Below are positions 19,784 through 28,544 of a stretch of 64,000 nt of DNA, in pieces (positions within the stretch are counted from its first letter, which is position 1; every line of letters begins with the position of its first letter). The notes below the pieces were generated by a model that was not told the DNA's origin, searched no databases, and saw only the letters and a list, made by a program, of their open reading frames with translations. The DNA lies in assembly GCF_003609645.1 (NCBI RefSeq), contig NZ_MCIB01000038.1, forward strand, positions 53,128 through 117,127, in the 5' to 3' direction. A program made the translations under genes and the position numbers. The DNA is from Thermohalobacter berrensis. GTDB taxonomy: Bacteria; Bacillota; Clostridia; Tissierellales; Thermohalobacteraceae.

Positions 19784-20680
19784 ATGTGTAAACAAATATA
19801 TTTAAAGTTAAATCAAATTGATGGTATAGGAATAAAATCCATATTACAGTTTAGAAGTTTTATAAAAGATAATAACATAGAAATATCTACTTTAAATAAT
19901 ACAGATATTGTTGATATTTACAAAAAACTAAAAAGTAAGGATAAACGAATAAAGGTTCCAACAATAGATGAAGTAAAGGCTAAAGATGAAAAAGCAATTA
20001 AAATTATTGAAGACTGTACAAAGTTTAGAATAAAAATAACAACTATCGAAGATAAAGATTATCCCAATGAATTTAGAAATATAGATACTCCACCTATATT
20101 ATATTATTCAAGGGGCAATCACAAAGCACTATTGGAAAATAAAAAAATAGCAATTATTGGTACAAGGAATCCAACTAAAAGGGGAAAAAGACTTGCTTAT
20201 AAAATAGCAGAGTATTTAACAGATAGGAATTACGTTATTGTAAGTGGACTTGCATATGGTTGTGATACCTTTGGACATATGGGATGTGTTGATAATGGAG
20301 GAAAAACAGTAGCAACTCTTCCAACTGATTTAATAAATATATATCCAAAAGAAAATATTAAATTAGCAGAAAAAATATTAGAAAATAAGGGATGCTTAAT
20401 TTCTGAATACCCGATTGGGACTAAGCTTAATAGGTATCATTTTATAGAAAGGGATAGATTGCAGGCAGCATTATCAAAAGTTGTAATAGTTATTGAAACT
20501 GATTTAAATAGTGGAACTATGCATACAGTAAAATTTACACAAAAATATGGAAAGAAGCTTGCTTGTTTAACCTATCCAAAGGAATATAGTAAGTATAAAT
20601 CTTTACAGGGCAATAAAGTCCTGTTAAAAAAAGAGGATACAATAAAAATATCAGGATTAAAAGATCTTGAAGAATTATAA
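19784..20680 (+). CDS. DprA/Smf-like DNA-processing protein (divergent)
   Basis: The 298 residues have the DprA order: N-terminal helical region with IDGIGIKSILQF, then a Rossmann-like core with IIGTRNPTKRGKRLA near 123, VIVSGLAYGCDTFGHMGCVDNGG near 150, IYPKENIKLAEKI, and RDRLQAALSKVVIVIETDLNSGT near 225. DprA loads RecA on incoming single-stranded DNA in competence. Here the canonical GSR and RNR motifs are altered (GTR, RDR), no C-terminal winged helix is evident, and there are no topA or competence neighbours. It is likely a paralogue with a separate role. Confidence 0.78.
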   Translation: MCKQIYLKLNQIDGIGIKSILQFRSFIKDNNIEISTLNNTDIVDIYKKLKSKDKRIKVPTIDEVKAKDEKAIKIIEDCTKFRIKITTIEDKDYPNEFRNIDTPPILYYSRGNHKALLENKKIAIIGTRNPTKRGKRLAYKIAEYLTDRNYVIVSGLAYGCDTFGHMGCVDNGGKTVATLPTDLINIYPKENIKLAEKILENKGCLISEYPIGTKLNRYHFIERDRLQAALSKVVIVIETDLNSGTMHTVKFTQKYGKKLACLTYPKEYSKYKSLQGNKVLLKKEDTIKISGLKDLEEL

Positions 20681-20690
20681 GGTTATTAAA

Positions 20691-20722
20691 AAACAAGGGA
20701 GAGTATGTTTAATCCCTTGTTT
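20691..20722. terminator. Convergent terminator between the DprA-like gene and the minus-strand pair
   Basis: AAACAAGGGA (20691-20700) pairs with TCCCTTGTTT (20713-20722). It overlaps the stop of the minus-strand gene at 20709. A T run follows on plus and a short T stretch on minus. Confidence 0.7.
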
Positions 20723-21707
20723 CTAGTATCTTTTTTTCTAATTTAAGAACTTCATCAATAGTTTCTTCACTTAATTGAGAAAAAATCTCTTTTCGATATT
20801 TTTTACTAACATCAGCACGGGAGCCCTTCCTATCCTTTAGGTCAGTCCAATGGATTTTTTTCTTATTATAAAAAAGGTCATAATCCACTATCCTTGTTCC
20901 ATCATCTAAATGTTCTAAACCTAAAAGAATCTTTTTTATATATTCAGGTTTATATAGCGTAAATAACCTTACTCTATATACCTGTACATATAAGAATATT
21001 AAAGCACCATCTTTTCCCCATGCTTCACCTAGTATTAAACCTAATTCCAGATTCTCGATTATCTTTAATAGTCTTTGATAATGTAAGCGATATTTACTAT
21101 ATCTATCATATATCTTTATTTCAAGTTCATACCAATCTTTGTTATTAATTCCTGCATTTAAATATTCAAACCCTTTTATTCTAAACTCTTCTATAAGATT
21201 TACGTAATTTTCTGATACATATACTCCTTTTTCATACAAATCAGACATCTTAATTACTTTATTTAGAGGTTTTTCAGTAAAAGCTATTAAAGATCCAATG
21301 CTATATTTTTGCCATAAATAGTCTATTGAACCTACTTCACATCTATGTTTTTGCTGTATTTTGTCTATAATTTTTTCTACATCACCAAAGGTTCTCATAA
21401 TAAGCATTACTGGAGCAATTCTAGCACTAGAAATAAGATTGCACTGCTTAGCATTAATTATACAACTTAAAATTACGTCTGTTTGAGTCTGTAAGACCAA
21501 AATACTTTTTGCATCATTAAATCTTATGGAAGGTTTAAGTTTATCTACTATAAAAATTATGGTAGATTCTTGACTTGCATTTTCAAAGGCAGTATCTATA
21601 TCATATTTAGTAGCTCCGAACTTTTCTATTAGACAGTTTTCAAGTTTAGCAATATTATTAGATTCTAACAAAAGAATCTTAGCAGTACGTCTAACAAGGG
21701 ATAACAT
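20709..21707 (-). CDS. Hypothetical protein, unknown family
   Basis: A 332-residue protein I do not recognise. No signal peptide or clear membrane helix. The first 120 residues alternate strands and helices (KILLLESNN, STIIFIVDK, KSILVLQTQ, VMLIMRTFG), like a receiver- or Rossmann-type fold. The rest is mixed and charged, with many Tyr and Lys. Its start is 12 bases after the metallophosphoesterase gene on the same strand, with AAGGAGTG before it, so the pair is probably an operon. A link to nucleic-acid or phosphoester metabolism would be guesswork from that neighbour. Confidence 0.75.
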   Translation of the reverse strand: MLSLVRRTAKILLLESNNIAKLENCLIEKFGATKYDIDTAFENASQESTIIFIVDKLKPSIRFNDAKSILVLQTQTDVILSCIINAKQCNLISSARIAPVMLIMRTFGDVEKIIDKIQQKHRCEVGSIDYLWQKYSIGSLIAFTEKPLNKVIKMSDLYEKGVYVSENYVNLIEEFRIKGFEYLNAGINNKDWYELEIKIYDRYSKYRLHYQRLLKIIENLELGLILGEAWGKDGALIFLYVQVYRVRLFTLYKPEYIKKILLGLEHLDDGTRIVDYDLFYNKKKIHWTDLKDRKGSRADVSKKYRKEIFSQLSEETIDEVLKLEKKILETRD

Positions 21708-21719
21708 AAATTCACTCCT

Positions 21720-22337
21720 TTAAAATCCAATCTTATTTTTGCAAAGTCTGTTACAATCTGTACCAAAAGGATATAATAAATTAAATACTTTTAAATCATT
21801 TAATCCAATAATATTAATATTAGATATGCCATTCAAATAGATATTACCATTTTCTTCCGCGCTTTTCAAAGTCAAGTTATGTCCAAATAAATTTACTTTG
21901 GAAGGGGATTTTAAAATTTTGCTTGGAAAATGATTTATACTAAACTCTATATCCTCAATATTAATTGTATTGTTATTTTCAATTAATATACTTCTATTTT
22001 TAATATTTTCAACAATTTTTCTATTATCATGATTTCCTAATGCTATAAAGATTTTTTCAGCTGATGAATTTTCAAGTATATTTATTAATTTACTTACCCC
22101 TTTTTCATAGCTTTTAATCCTTTTTGGATATAATTGTAATTTTATATTGTCAACTAAATCCCCTGTATGAACTATATAATTGGGATTTAGCTTATTAATA
22201 ATTTCTTTTAAGCTATTATAAAATGATTCAGGAGTGTCAGATATATGGAGTAAAAGTTTACCATTATAATTAAGTATATTTCTAGGTATATATGTTTTAC
22301 CAATTAAGAAATATATGTTTCTTTTTAAATCTTCCAT
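21720..22337 (-). CDS. Calcineurin-like metallophosphoesterase
   Basis: The 205 residues carry the dinuclear metal phosphoesterase motifs in order: LLHISDTP (D-x-H type site altered to HISDT), YIVHTGDLVDN, ALGNHDNRK, and later FSINHFPSK and NLFGHN. The protein is small and probably cytosolic, and the substrate is unknown. ATG at 22337 is chosen because AAGGGTGAT precedes it; a further upstream in-frame ATG overlaps that site. It is cotranscribed with the unknown gene at 20709-21707. The 288-base gap to 22626 is AT-rich and otherwise unremarkable. Confidence 0.82.
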   Translation of the reverse strand: MEDLKRNIYFLIGKTYIPRNILNYNGKLLLHISDTPESFYNSLKEIINKLNPNYIVHTGDLVDNIKLQLYPKRIKSYEKGVSKLINILENSSAEKIFIALGNHDNRKIVENIKNRSILIENNNTINIEDIEFSINHFPSKILKSPSKVNLFGHNLTLKSAEENGNIYLNGISNINIIGLNDLKVFNLLYPFGTDCNRLCKNKIGF

Positions 22338-22625
22338 AAAATCACCCTTATTAGACACTAAAACATTTTTCTTTTAATTTCGTAAATAATACACTAATTA
22401 TACCATAAATCGAGTTAATTTTCATACGATTAGAATAATTGTGACTACTTTACATTTAATGGAATCATAGAATAATTGGCAGTTATTTTCCGAATATAGA
22501 AGCTATTTAGTAGTATAAACACTTAGTCAAAAATATTTATTATATTTACAAAAAAATCATTGATTACTAAAAAATCATGGTTTATTATAAAAAAGTAATT
22601 ATATTAGTTAGAAAAGAGGTGTAAT

Positions 22626-24776
22626 ATGAAGGTAGCTATCATATATAATAAGGACTTTAATGGTGTAATTAATAAATTTGGAATGCAAAATAGGGAAGTA
22701 TATGATACTGAAACTATTAATAGAGTATATGAAGCATTGGAATATGGAGGACACAATGTTACCATAATTGATGGTAACATGTATGCTATTGAACAGTTGA
22801 AAGAGTTCATGCCTAAAGTAATGGAAGGAGAAAAAATGGGCATGGTTTTCAATATGGCCTATGGTATACAAGGGGAAAGCAGGTATACACATATACCTGC
22901 ATTATTAGAAATGTTAGGAATCCCTTATGTTGGGTCAAGCCCTGCAGGACATGCACTAGCCTTAGATAAAATAGTTGCTAAAACTATCATGCAAAAGCAT
23001 GGAATTCCTACACCAGAGTTTTGGACATTTTCATCGGAATACCAGGATTTATCACAGGTTAAATATCCCTGTATTGTAAAACCGAAGATGGAGTCTGTAT
23101 CATTTGGACTTAAAGTAGTTTATAATGATGATAAATTAAAAGAAGCTATTAGGTTTATAACTAAAAAATATAACCAACAAGCATTAGTTGAAAAATTTAT
23201 TCCAGGTAGGGAATTTTGTGTAGCTTTACTTGGAAATGAGCCTATAGAGGCTTTTCCTGTATTAGAAATAGATTTAGGGAATAATCCAAATGCTATACAG
23301 ACCTTTGAGGATAAAAAGAATTCATCAAAGCGTAAAATTTGTCCGGCTAATATACCAGATAAAATAGCTACTGAGATGGTTCATTTAAGTAAAAAAGCCT
23401 TCAAAGCATTACAATTAAGGGACTATGCAAGGGTAGACATTAGATTAGATGCAAACAATAATATATATGTTTTAGAAATAAATTCTATGGCAAGTTTGTG
23501 CAATAGTGGTTCATTTGTTCAAGCTGCTAAGGCCAACGGCTATACCTTTAATAAATTGATTAATAAAATGCTAGAAGTAGCAGTAAAGAGATATTTTCTA
23601 AAAACATTTTCTAATTCTAACAGCTTTGAGGATAAGGAAGAAAGATTACCAATAGAAATTAGAAGCTATTTACGTAGTAGGCAAGATAATTTTGAATACA
23701 TGCTACAGGAAATGGTGAATATAAACACTTATGTAAAAAATATTGAGGGAGTTAACAAATTAGGCACTATTATTAAAAATTACTTATCATCTTTAGGGTT
23801 TAAAGGTAAATTCATAAAGCAAGTAGATGTGGGAAACTTTATACATTTTAGTAATAGTAAAACAGGAGAATATGATGTATTGTTATTGGGACATTTAGAT
23901 GATACTGTACCTTTGCCACAACATAGGTACTATTCTAAAAATGGACAAAGATTATATGGTACTGGCATATGGAAATATAAAAGTGGCATTGTAATGATGT
24001 TAGCTGCAATAGAAGCATTAAAGCATACAGGAAATTTAGAAAAGCTAAGAATTGGAGTTTTACTAACAACAGATAATTCAGTACAAGGGAAGTTTTCCCA
24101 AAACATTATTAAGAAGTTATCTAAAAAAGTCAAAAATGTTATAGGATTATCAGGAAGTACTCCTACTGGAGGGATAATTACTTCTAGGGCCGGTTCTGCT
24201 GAATACCACTGTCAAATGAGACTAACAAATCCAGAGGGAGAAGATGATATTCCACAAGCAGTTAATATTTTTACTAAGCTTATAAATGATTGGACAGCCC
24301 TTACGGATAAAAGTAATGGCTTAATCCTTTCACCAAGTTGTGTTAATATAACAACTAATATTGAAGAATTAAAGGCCTATGGAGAATTATTACTTAAAGT
24401 TAAATTTAATGATATTACTCAAATAGAAAATTTGGATAAAAAAATAAAAAAAAGTATTCGAGGAAACCTTAAAGATAACCTATATTTTGAAATTTATGGT
24501 GGTATTAAGCGGCCTTCAATGGAGTATTTAGAAAATACAAAACCTCTTGTAAAAATGATTAAGGATATAGCTAAAAAGATGGATATAATACTTATTGAAA
24601 AACATTCATGGAATTCATCAAATATATGTTTTGTAGATAAAAATATACCCCAAATTGATGGTTTAGGTCCAATAGGTATAAAAATGGAAAATAATTCAGA
24701 ATACATTTTAAAGCATAGTCTTATAGAAAAGGCAGCTTTATTAGCAGTAATTTTATATAGATTAGGAAATAAGTAA
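22626..24776 (+). CDS. ATP-grasp (Ddl-like) ligase fused to a degenerate M20 metallopeptidase-like domain
   Basis: A 716-residue fusion. Residues about 1-320 resemble D-Ala-D-Ala ligase: PYVGSSPAGHALALDK, CIVKPKMESVSFGLK (ATP grasp), EFCVALLG, ARVDIRLD and LEINSMASLCNSGSF. Residues about 355-716 resemble M20/M28 peptidases: LLLGHLDDTVP, GTGIWKYKSGIVMMLAAIEAL, RIGVLLTTDNSVQG and DGLGPIG. In active M20 enzymes the second motif holds a metal Asp (D-x-KGG), the third a Glu-Glu pair, and the end a metal His. Here they read K, N-S and N, so the peptidase part is probably not catalytic. The ligase half looks intact, so it may make a peptide or amino-acid conjugate that the second half binds. Own terminator. 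Confidence 0.8.
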   Translation: MKVAIIYNKDFNGVINKFGMQNREVYDTETINRVYEALEYGGHNVTIIDGNMYAIEQLKEFMPKVMEGEKMGMVFNMAYGIQGESRYTHIPALLEMLGIPYVGSSPAGHALALDKIVAKTIMQKHGIPTPEFWTFSSEYQDLSQVKYPCIVKPKMESVSFGLKVVYNDDKLKEAIRFITKKYNQQALVEKFIPGREFCVALLGNEPIEAFPVLEIDLGNNPNAIQTFEDKKNSSKRKICPANIPDKIATEMVHLSKKAFKALQLRDYARVDIRLDANNNIYVLEINSMASLCNSGSFVQAAKANGYTFNKLINKMLEVAVKRYFLKTFSNSNSFEDKEERLPIEIRSYLRSRQDNFEYMLQEMVNINTYVKNIEGVNKLGTIIKNYLSSLGFKGKFIKQVDVGNFIHFSNSKTGEYDVLLLGHLDDTVPLPQHRYYSKNGQRLYGTGIWKYKSGIVMMLAAIEALKHTGNLEKLRIGVLLTTDNSVQGKFSQNIIKKLSKKVKNVIGLSGSTPTGGIITSRAGSAEYHCQMRLTNPEGEDDIPQAVNIFTKLINDWTALTDKSNGLILSPSCVNITTNIEELKAYGELLLKVKFNDITQIENLDKKIKKSIRGNLKDNLYFEIYGGIKRPSMEYLENTKPLVKMIKDIAKKMDIILIEKHSWNSSNICFVDKNIPQIDGLGPIGIKMENNSEYILKHSLIEKAALLAVILYRLGNK

Positions 24777-24840
24777 TTGAAAATATTATTTTTTAATGTC
24801 TATAAAGCTGTAGAACAAACAATTTCAATAGTTAGCTAAA

Positions 24841-24873
24841 AGCTGATGGGTTACGAATCCATCGGCTTTTTAT
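24841..24873 (+). terminator. Intrinsic terminator after the ATP-grasp/M20 gene
   Basis: AGCTGATGG (24841-24849) pairs with CCATCGGCT (24859-24867), followed by TTTTTATT. The arms are identical to those after ddl. Confidence 0.88.
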
Positions 24874-24952
24874 TGTATAAAAAAGTATATTTCAACGAAT
24901 TGCTGAAACAAAGGCAAATACTGTATTTAAGTATTAAGAAAAATTTTAGGGT

Positions 24953-24988
24953 CCCCTAGCTGAAGCGAGCTTTGCGCGTTTTTTTAAT
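24953..24988 (+). repeat. Dispersed CCCCTAGC...GCGAGC terminator-like repeat, copy 1
   Basis: CCCCTAGC, AAGCGAGCTTTGCGCG and a T run. The hairpin AAGCGAGC/GCGCGTTT has one mismatch. A second copy lies on the minus strand at 48219-48246. It sits about 65 bases ahead of the permease start. I looked for a T-box here and did not find its conserved box. Confidence 0.55.
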
Positions 24989-25052
24989 AAGTATTTTACA
25001 AAATGATAATACTATTTATTATAATACTATATGTACTTAAGGAGGATTTATA

Positions 25053-26405
25053 ATGGAAAAGCGGGATAAAGGTCTTTCACCTTGGCAACTTACGATGTTA
25101 GCATTAGGAACTGTAGTTGGTGGTTCATTTTTTTTAGGTTCAGCAATTGCAATTAGATCTGCAGGACCTTCTATATTGTTAGGATATATTTTAGTTGGTG
25201 GATTAGTATATTTAATTTTATTTGCACTTTCAGAAATGACTGTAGCTGATACTGTTGAAGGCTCATTTAGGACTTTTGCAGAAAGGGCATTTGGGTCTGG
25301 AGTTGGCTTTGTAGTAGGCTGGATATATTGGACTGGATTAATACTTGCAATGTCAAGTGAAGCTATTGCAGTATCAGTATTTCTAAGGGTATGGTTTCCA
25401 CAAATTTCAATACCTTTATTAGGCACAATAATTATAATTACAATAACATTATTAAACCTTTTAGGAGCTGATAAATTAAGTAAATTGGAAAGTGGACTTG
25501 CAGCTGTAAAACTTTTAGCTATTGTTGGATTTATAGTATTAGCTTTAGCTTTAATCTTTGGAATTTTCCCAGGTAGAGATGCTATAGGAATAGGAGTGCT
25601 AGATAATGAATCTATCCTACCTGAGGGATTGCCAGGACTAGCTGGAAGTTTGCTTATTGTGATGTTTACTTATGCTGGATTTGAAATTATTGGATTAGCT
25701 TCAACAGAAGCATATGACCCACACCGCACAATACCAAGGGCTATTCTATATACTGTTTTAGGCTTAGTAGGTCTTTACACTTTAGCCATAGGTTTTTTAC
25801 TTCCACTGATTCCAACCTCATATTTAAATGAAGAAGTGAGTCCTTTAGTAGCTGCGTTAAAAGTAAATGGAATATATTGGGCAGCTAATATTATTAATGT
25901 GGTATTAGTGACAGCCATTTTGTCTACAATGCTTGCAGCTACTTTTGGATTAGGACGAATGATGCGTTCTTTAGCTGATGAAGGCTATGCTCCATTATTT
26001 TTAAGGGATAAAGGAGATATTCCATATAAAGGGATTATCTTTTCAGGACTTGCAATGTTAATAGGATTAGGGTTGGGATTTATTTTACCTAAGAAGATTT
26101 ATCTTTTCCTTGTAAGTTCAGGTGGGTTCTCACTCTTATTTACTTATTTAATAATACTTGCTACCCATTATAAGTTTCGGAAAAAACATGGATGTCCACC
26201 AAAGGGAAAATGTCAACTTCCTGGATATCCTTATACTTCATGGATAGCAATTACGGCAGTACTTACGATAATCATAACTATGCCATTAATCCCTGGACAA
26301 GGAGAAGGACTTTTTGCAGGATTAATTTTCGTTACATTGTATGCTACTATATATCTAGTAGCTAAATATATAAAAAAATATTCTGCAAATTTCCACAGAA
26401 GATGA
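25053..26405 (+). CDS. APC-family amino-acid permease
   Basis: An integral membrane transporter of 450 residues with about 12 hydrophobic helices. Typical features are the first-helix motif LALGTVVGGSFFLGSAIAIRSAG, the long SEMTVADTVEGSFRTFAERAFG loop, and MFTYAGFEIIGLASTEAYDP with HRTIPRAI near 210-230, the amino-acid binding and gating region of APC proteins. Substrate not determinable; amines or neutral amino acids are possible. ATG follows AAGGAGG. It is transcribed alone, with a hairpin after it. Confidence 0.88.
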   Translation: MEKRDKGLSPWQLTMLALGTVVGGSFFLGSAIAIRSAGPSILLGYILVGGLVYLILFALSEMTVADTVEGSFRTFAERAFGSGVGFVVGWIYWTGLILAMSSEAIAVSVFLRVWFPQISIPLLGTIIIITITLLNLLGADKLSKLESGLAAVKLLAIVGFIVLALALIFGIFPGRDAIGIGVLDNESILPEGLPGLAGSLLIVMFTYAGFEIIGLASTEAYDPHRTIPRAILYTVLGLVGLYTLAIGFLLPLIPTSYLNEEVSPLVAALKVNGIYWAANIINVVLVTAILSTMLAATFGLGRMMRSLADEGYAPLFLRDKGDIPYKGIIFSGLAMLIGLGLGFILPKKIYLFLVSSGGFSLLFTYLIILATHYKFRKKHGCPPKGKCQLPGYPYTSWIAITAVLTIIITMPLIPGQGEGLFAGLIFVTLYATIYLVAKYIKKYSANFHRR

Positions 26406-26422
26406 AAAATTAAATTTAATAT

Positions 26423-26455
26423 AATAAGTGTCCATTTTGGACGCTTATTATATTG
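26423..26455 (+). terminator. Hairpin terminator after the permease
   Basis: AATAAGTGTCC (26423-26433) pairs with GGACGCTTATT (26439-26449), followed by ATATTGTTAT, a weak T tract. Confidence 0.65.
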
Positions 26456-26475
26456 TTATAAAAATAACAAACTTA

Positions 26476-26505
26476 TTGACTAAAAATTGGTTTTAGATGT
26501 ATAAT
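26476..26505 (+). promoter_or_regulatory. Promoter of the pabA-pabB-pabC-aroF operon
   Basis: TTGACT (26476-26481), 18 bases, TATAAT (26500-26505). Transcription would begin near 26512, so the pabA start must lie downstream. This supports TTG 26564 rather than ATG 26504. Confidence 0.7.
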
Positions 26506-26563
26506 GAAAAAAGAGTTAAACTGTAAATTAGCCTATATGGTATCCATAAGAGGGGTGTTACTT

Positions 26564-27163
26564 TTGATCTTAATGATAGATAACTACGACTCTTTTACTT
26601 ATAATTTAGTCCAGTATTTACAATGTTTGAAAGAGAAAGTTTTAGTCTACAGAAATGATTCTATAACAATAGATGAAATAAGAAAATTAAATCCAGATAT
26701 GATAGTTTTATCACCAGGTCCATGTACTCCAAATGAAGCAGGTATTTGTATAGATGTTGTGGACAAGTTTAAGGGTAAGATACCTATTTTAGGAATATGT
26801 TTAGGCCATCAGACAATAGGACATGTTTTTGGCACTAAAGTTGTTAAGACATTAGAACCTGTTCATGGAAAGGTACACCCTATAAAACATACCAACAAAG
26901 GAGTTTTTAAAGGCCTAAAAAATCCCCTTAAAGTTACTAGATATCATTCATTAATATTAGACAAGAATTCATTACCTGATTCATTTGAAATAACAGCAGA
27001 GACCTATGAAGGTGAGATTATGGGAATAAGACATAAGGAATCATTAATTGAAGGAGTTCAATTTCATCCAGAGGCTATATTAACTGAAATGGGTATGGAA
27101 CTTTTAGAAAATTTCCTAAAAGAATCTAAAAGGGAAAAAAGTAGGTGTTACAATGCTTATTAA
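26564..27163 (+). CDS. pabA: Aminodeoxychorismate/anthranilate synthase glutamine amidotransferase subunit
   Basis: Type I glutamine amidotransferase that supplies ammonia to PabB. 199 residues from the TTG at 26564, which follows AAGAGGGG by 8 bases; the longer open frame upstream covers the promoter. Seen: MIDNYDSFTYNLVQYL, LSPGPCTPNEAG, the catalytic Cys in GICLGHQTIGH near 80, and the His/Glu in VQFHPEAILTE near 170. It overlaps pabB by 11 bases. In many Firmicutes the same subunit also serves TrpE, but no trp genes are here. Confidence 0.92.
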   Translation: MILMIDNYDSFTYNLVQYLQCLKEKVLVYRNDSITIDEIRKLNPDMIVLSPGPCTPNEAGICIDVVDKFKGKIPILGICLGHQTIGHVFGTKVVKTLEPVHGKVHPIKHTNKGVFKGLKNPLKVTRYHSLILDKNSLPDSFEITAETYEGEIMGIRHKESLIEGVQFHPEAILTEMGMELLENFLKESKREKSRCYNAY

Positions 27164-28526
27164 GGAGATAGATACAAGTCTAGACAGTTTCCAAATATAT
27201 ACACTTTTTAAGGAAAATAAATATAGCTTTTTTCTAGATAGTGGTATGGACCACGGTAAACTTGGAAAATATTCTTTTATTGGCTTTGACCCATTTCTAG
27301 TCTTTAAAAGTAAAAATGATGTTATACATATAACAGAGGATGGTAAGAAAGAAACTTTTTATGGAAATCCATTCAATAAATTAAAAGAAGTATTAAATAA
27401 ATATAAAATGAATTATAATTCTAGATTCCCATTTATAGGTGGGGCAGTAGGCTATTTAGCATATGATTTATGTCACCATATAGAGAAGCTTCCAAGAACT
27501 GCAGTTGATGATGTAAAAATTCCTGATAGTTTTTTTGGATTATACGATGGTGTAATCATTATAGACCATACAGATAAGAACAGAGTGTATATAGCTTCTT
27601 TAGGTATTAAGGATTTACCAGAAAAGATTATTAAAGATATTGAAAGAACAATAAAATCTGGTGAAGAAAAAGGAGTAAAAATAAATATAAAAAATAAAAG
27701 CAAAAATATAGAATTTAAATCAAACTTTAGAAAAGAAGAATATATAAATGCAGTAAATAAAATAAAGGATTATATTAAAGCAGGGGATATATATCAAGCA
27801 AATTTAACCCAAAGATTTGAATGTGAAATAGAACAGACACCCTATGAGCTTTATGCCAAGCTTAGGAGTATAAATCCAGCTCCTTTTGCAGCTTTTATGG
27901 ATTTTGGAGAGGGTCATATTGTAAGTAGCTCGCCTGAAAGATTTATTAAATTAAAAAATAGAATAATAGAAACAAGACCAATTAAAGGCACTAGACCAAG
28001 GGGTAAAACTCTAGAAGAAGATAGAAAAAATAGAGAAGAGTTATTATCAAGTGAAAAGGATAAAGCAGAATTATTAATGATAGTAGATTTAGAAAGAAAT
28101 GATTTAGGTAAGGTATCAGAAGTTGGAACAGTAAAGGTACCGGAATTATTTACATTAGAAGAATATTCTACAGTTTATCATCTGGTTTCCACGGTAACAG
28201 GAAAATTAAAGGATGAATGTGATCCTATAGATTGTATAATGGCAACATTTCCAGGGGGATCAATTACTGGTGCTCCAAAGATAAGATCAATGGAGATAAT
28301 TGATGAATTAGAACCAACTCAAAGGAATGTCTATACTGGCTCTATAGGGTATATAGGCTTTAATGAAGATATGGATTTAAATATAGCAATTAGAACAATA
28401 GTTTGTAAAGATAATAAGGCATATTTTCAGGTTGGTGGAGGAATTGTTTGGGATTCAGAAGCACAGCTTGAGTATGAAGAGACATTACATAAAGGGAAGG
28501 CATTAATGGAAGCCCTAAATAGTTAA
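27153..28526 (+). CDS. pabB: Aminodeoxychorismate synthase component I
   Basis: Makes 4-amino-4-deoxychorismate from chorismate and ammonia in the para-aminobenzoate/folate route. The 457 residues show the chorismate-binding core: IKAGDIYQANLTQRFE, SSPERFIKLKN, RPIKGTRPRG, LLMIVDLERNDLGKV, FPGGSITGAPKIRSMEII and VGGGIVWDSE. The Lys in PIKGT is the mark of PabB; anthranilate synthases have PLAGT. Translationally coupled to pabA (overlap) and followed by pabC. Confidence 0.93.
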   Translation: MLIKEIDTSLDSFQIYTLFKENKYSFFLDSGMDHGKLGKYSFIGFDPFLVFKSKNDVIHITEDGKKETFYGNPFNKLKEVLNKYKMNYNSRFPFIGGAVGYLAYDLCHHIEKLPRTAVDDVKIPDSFFGLYDGVIIIDHTDKNRVYIASLGIKDLPEKIIKDIERTIKSGEEKGVKINIKNKSKNIEFKSNFRKEEYINAVNKIKDYIKAGDIYQANLTQRFECEIEQTPYELYAKLRSINPAPFAAFMDFGEGHIVSSSPERFIKLKNRIIETRPIKGTRPRGKTLEEDRKNREELLSSEKDKAELLMIVDLERNDLGKVSEVGTVKVPELFTLEEYSTVYHLVSTVTGKLKDECDPIDCIMATFPGGSITGAPKIRSMEIIDELEPTQRNVYTGSIGYIGFNEDMDLNIAIRTIVCKDNKAYFQVGGGIVWDSEAQLEYEETLHKGKALMEALNS

Positions 28527-28544
28527 GATATTGGGGTGGTTGTT

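Noticed and set aside
24930..25052. T-box leader ahead of the amino-acid permease
   Set aside because: The TGGNACCGCG box and the stem I specifier arrangement are not found; the hairpin there matches a repeat also present at 48213-48246.
26504..26563. Longer N-terminus for PabA from ATG 26504
   Set aside because: That ATG overlaps the -10 element and would lie outside the mRNA; the extra residues have no family match.
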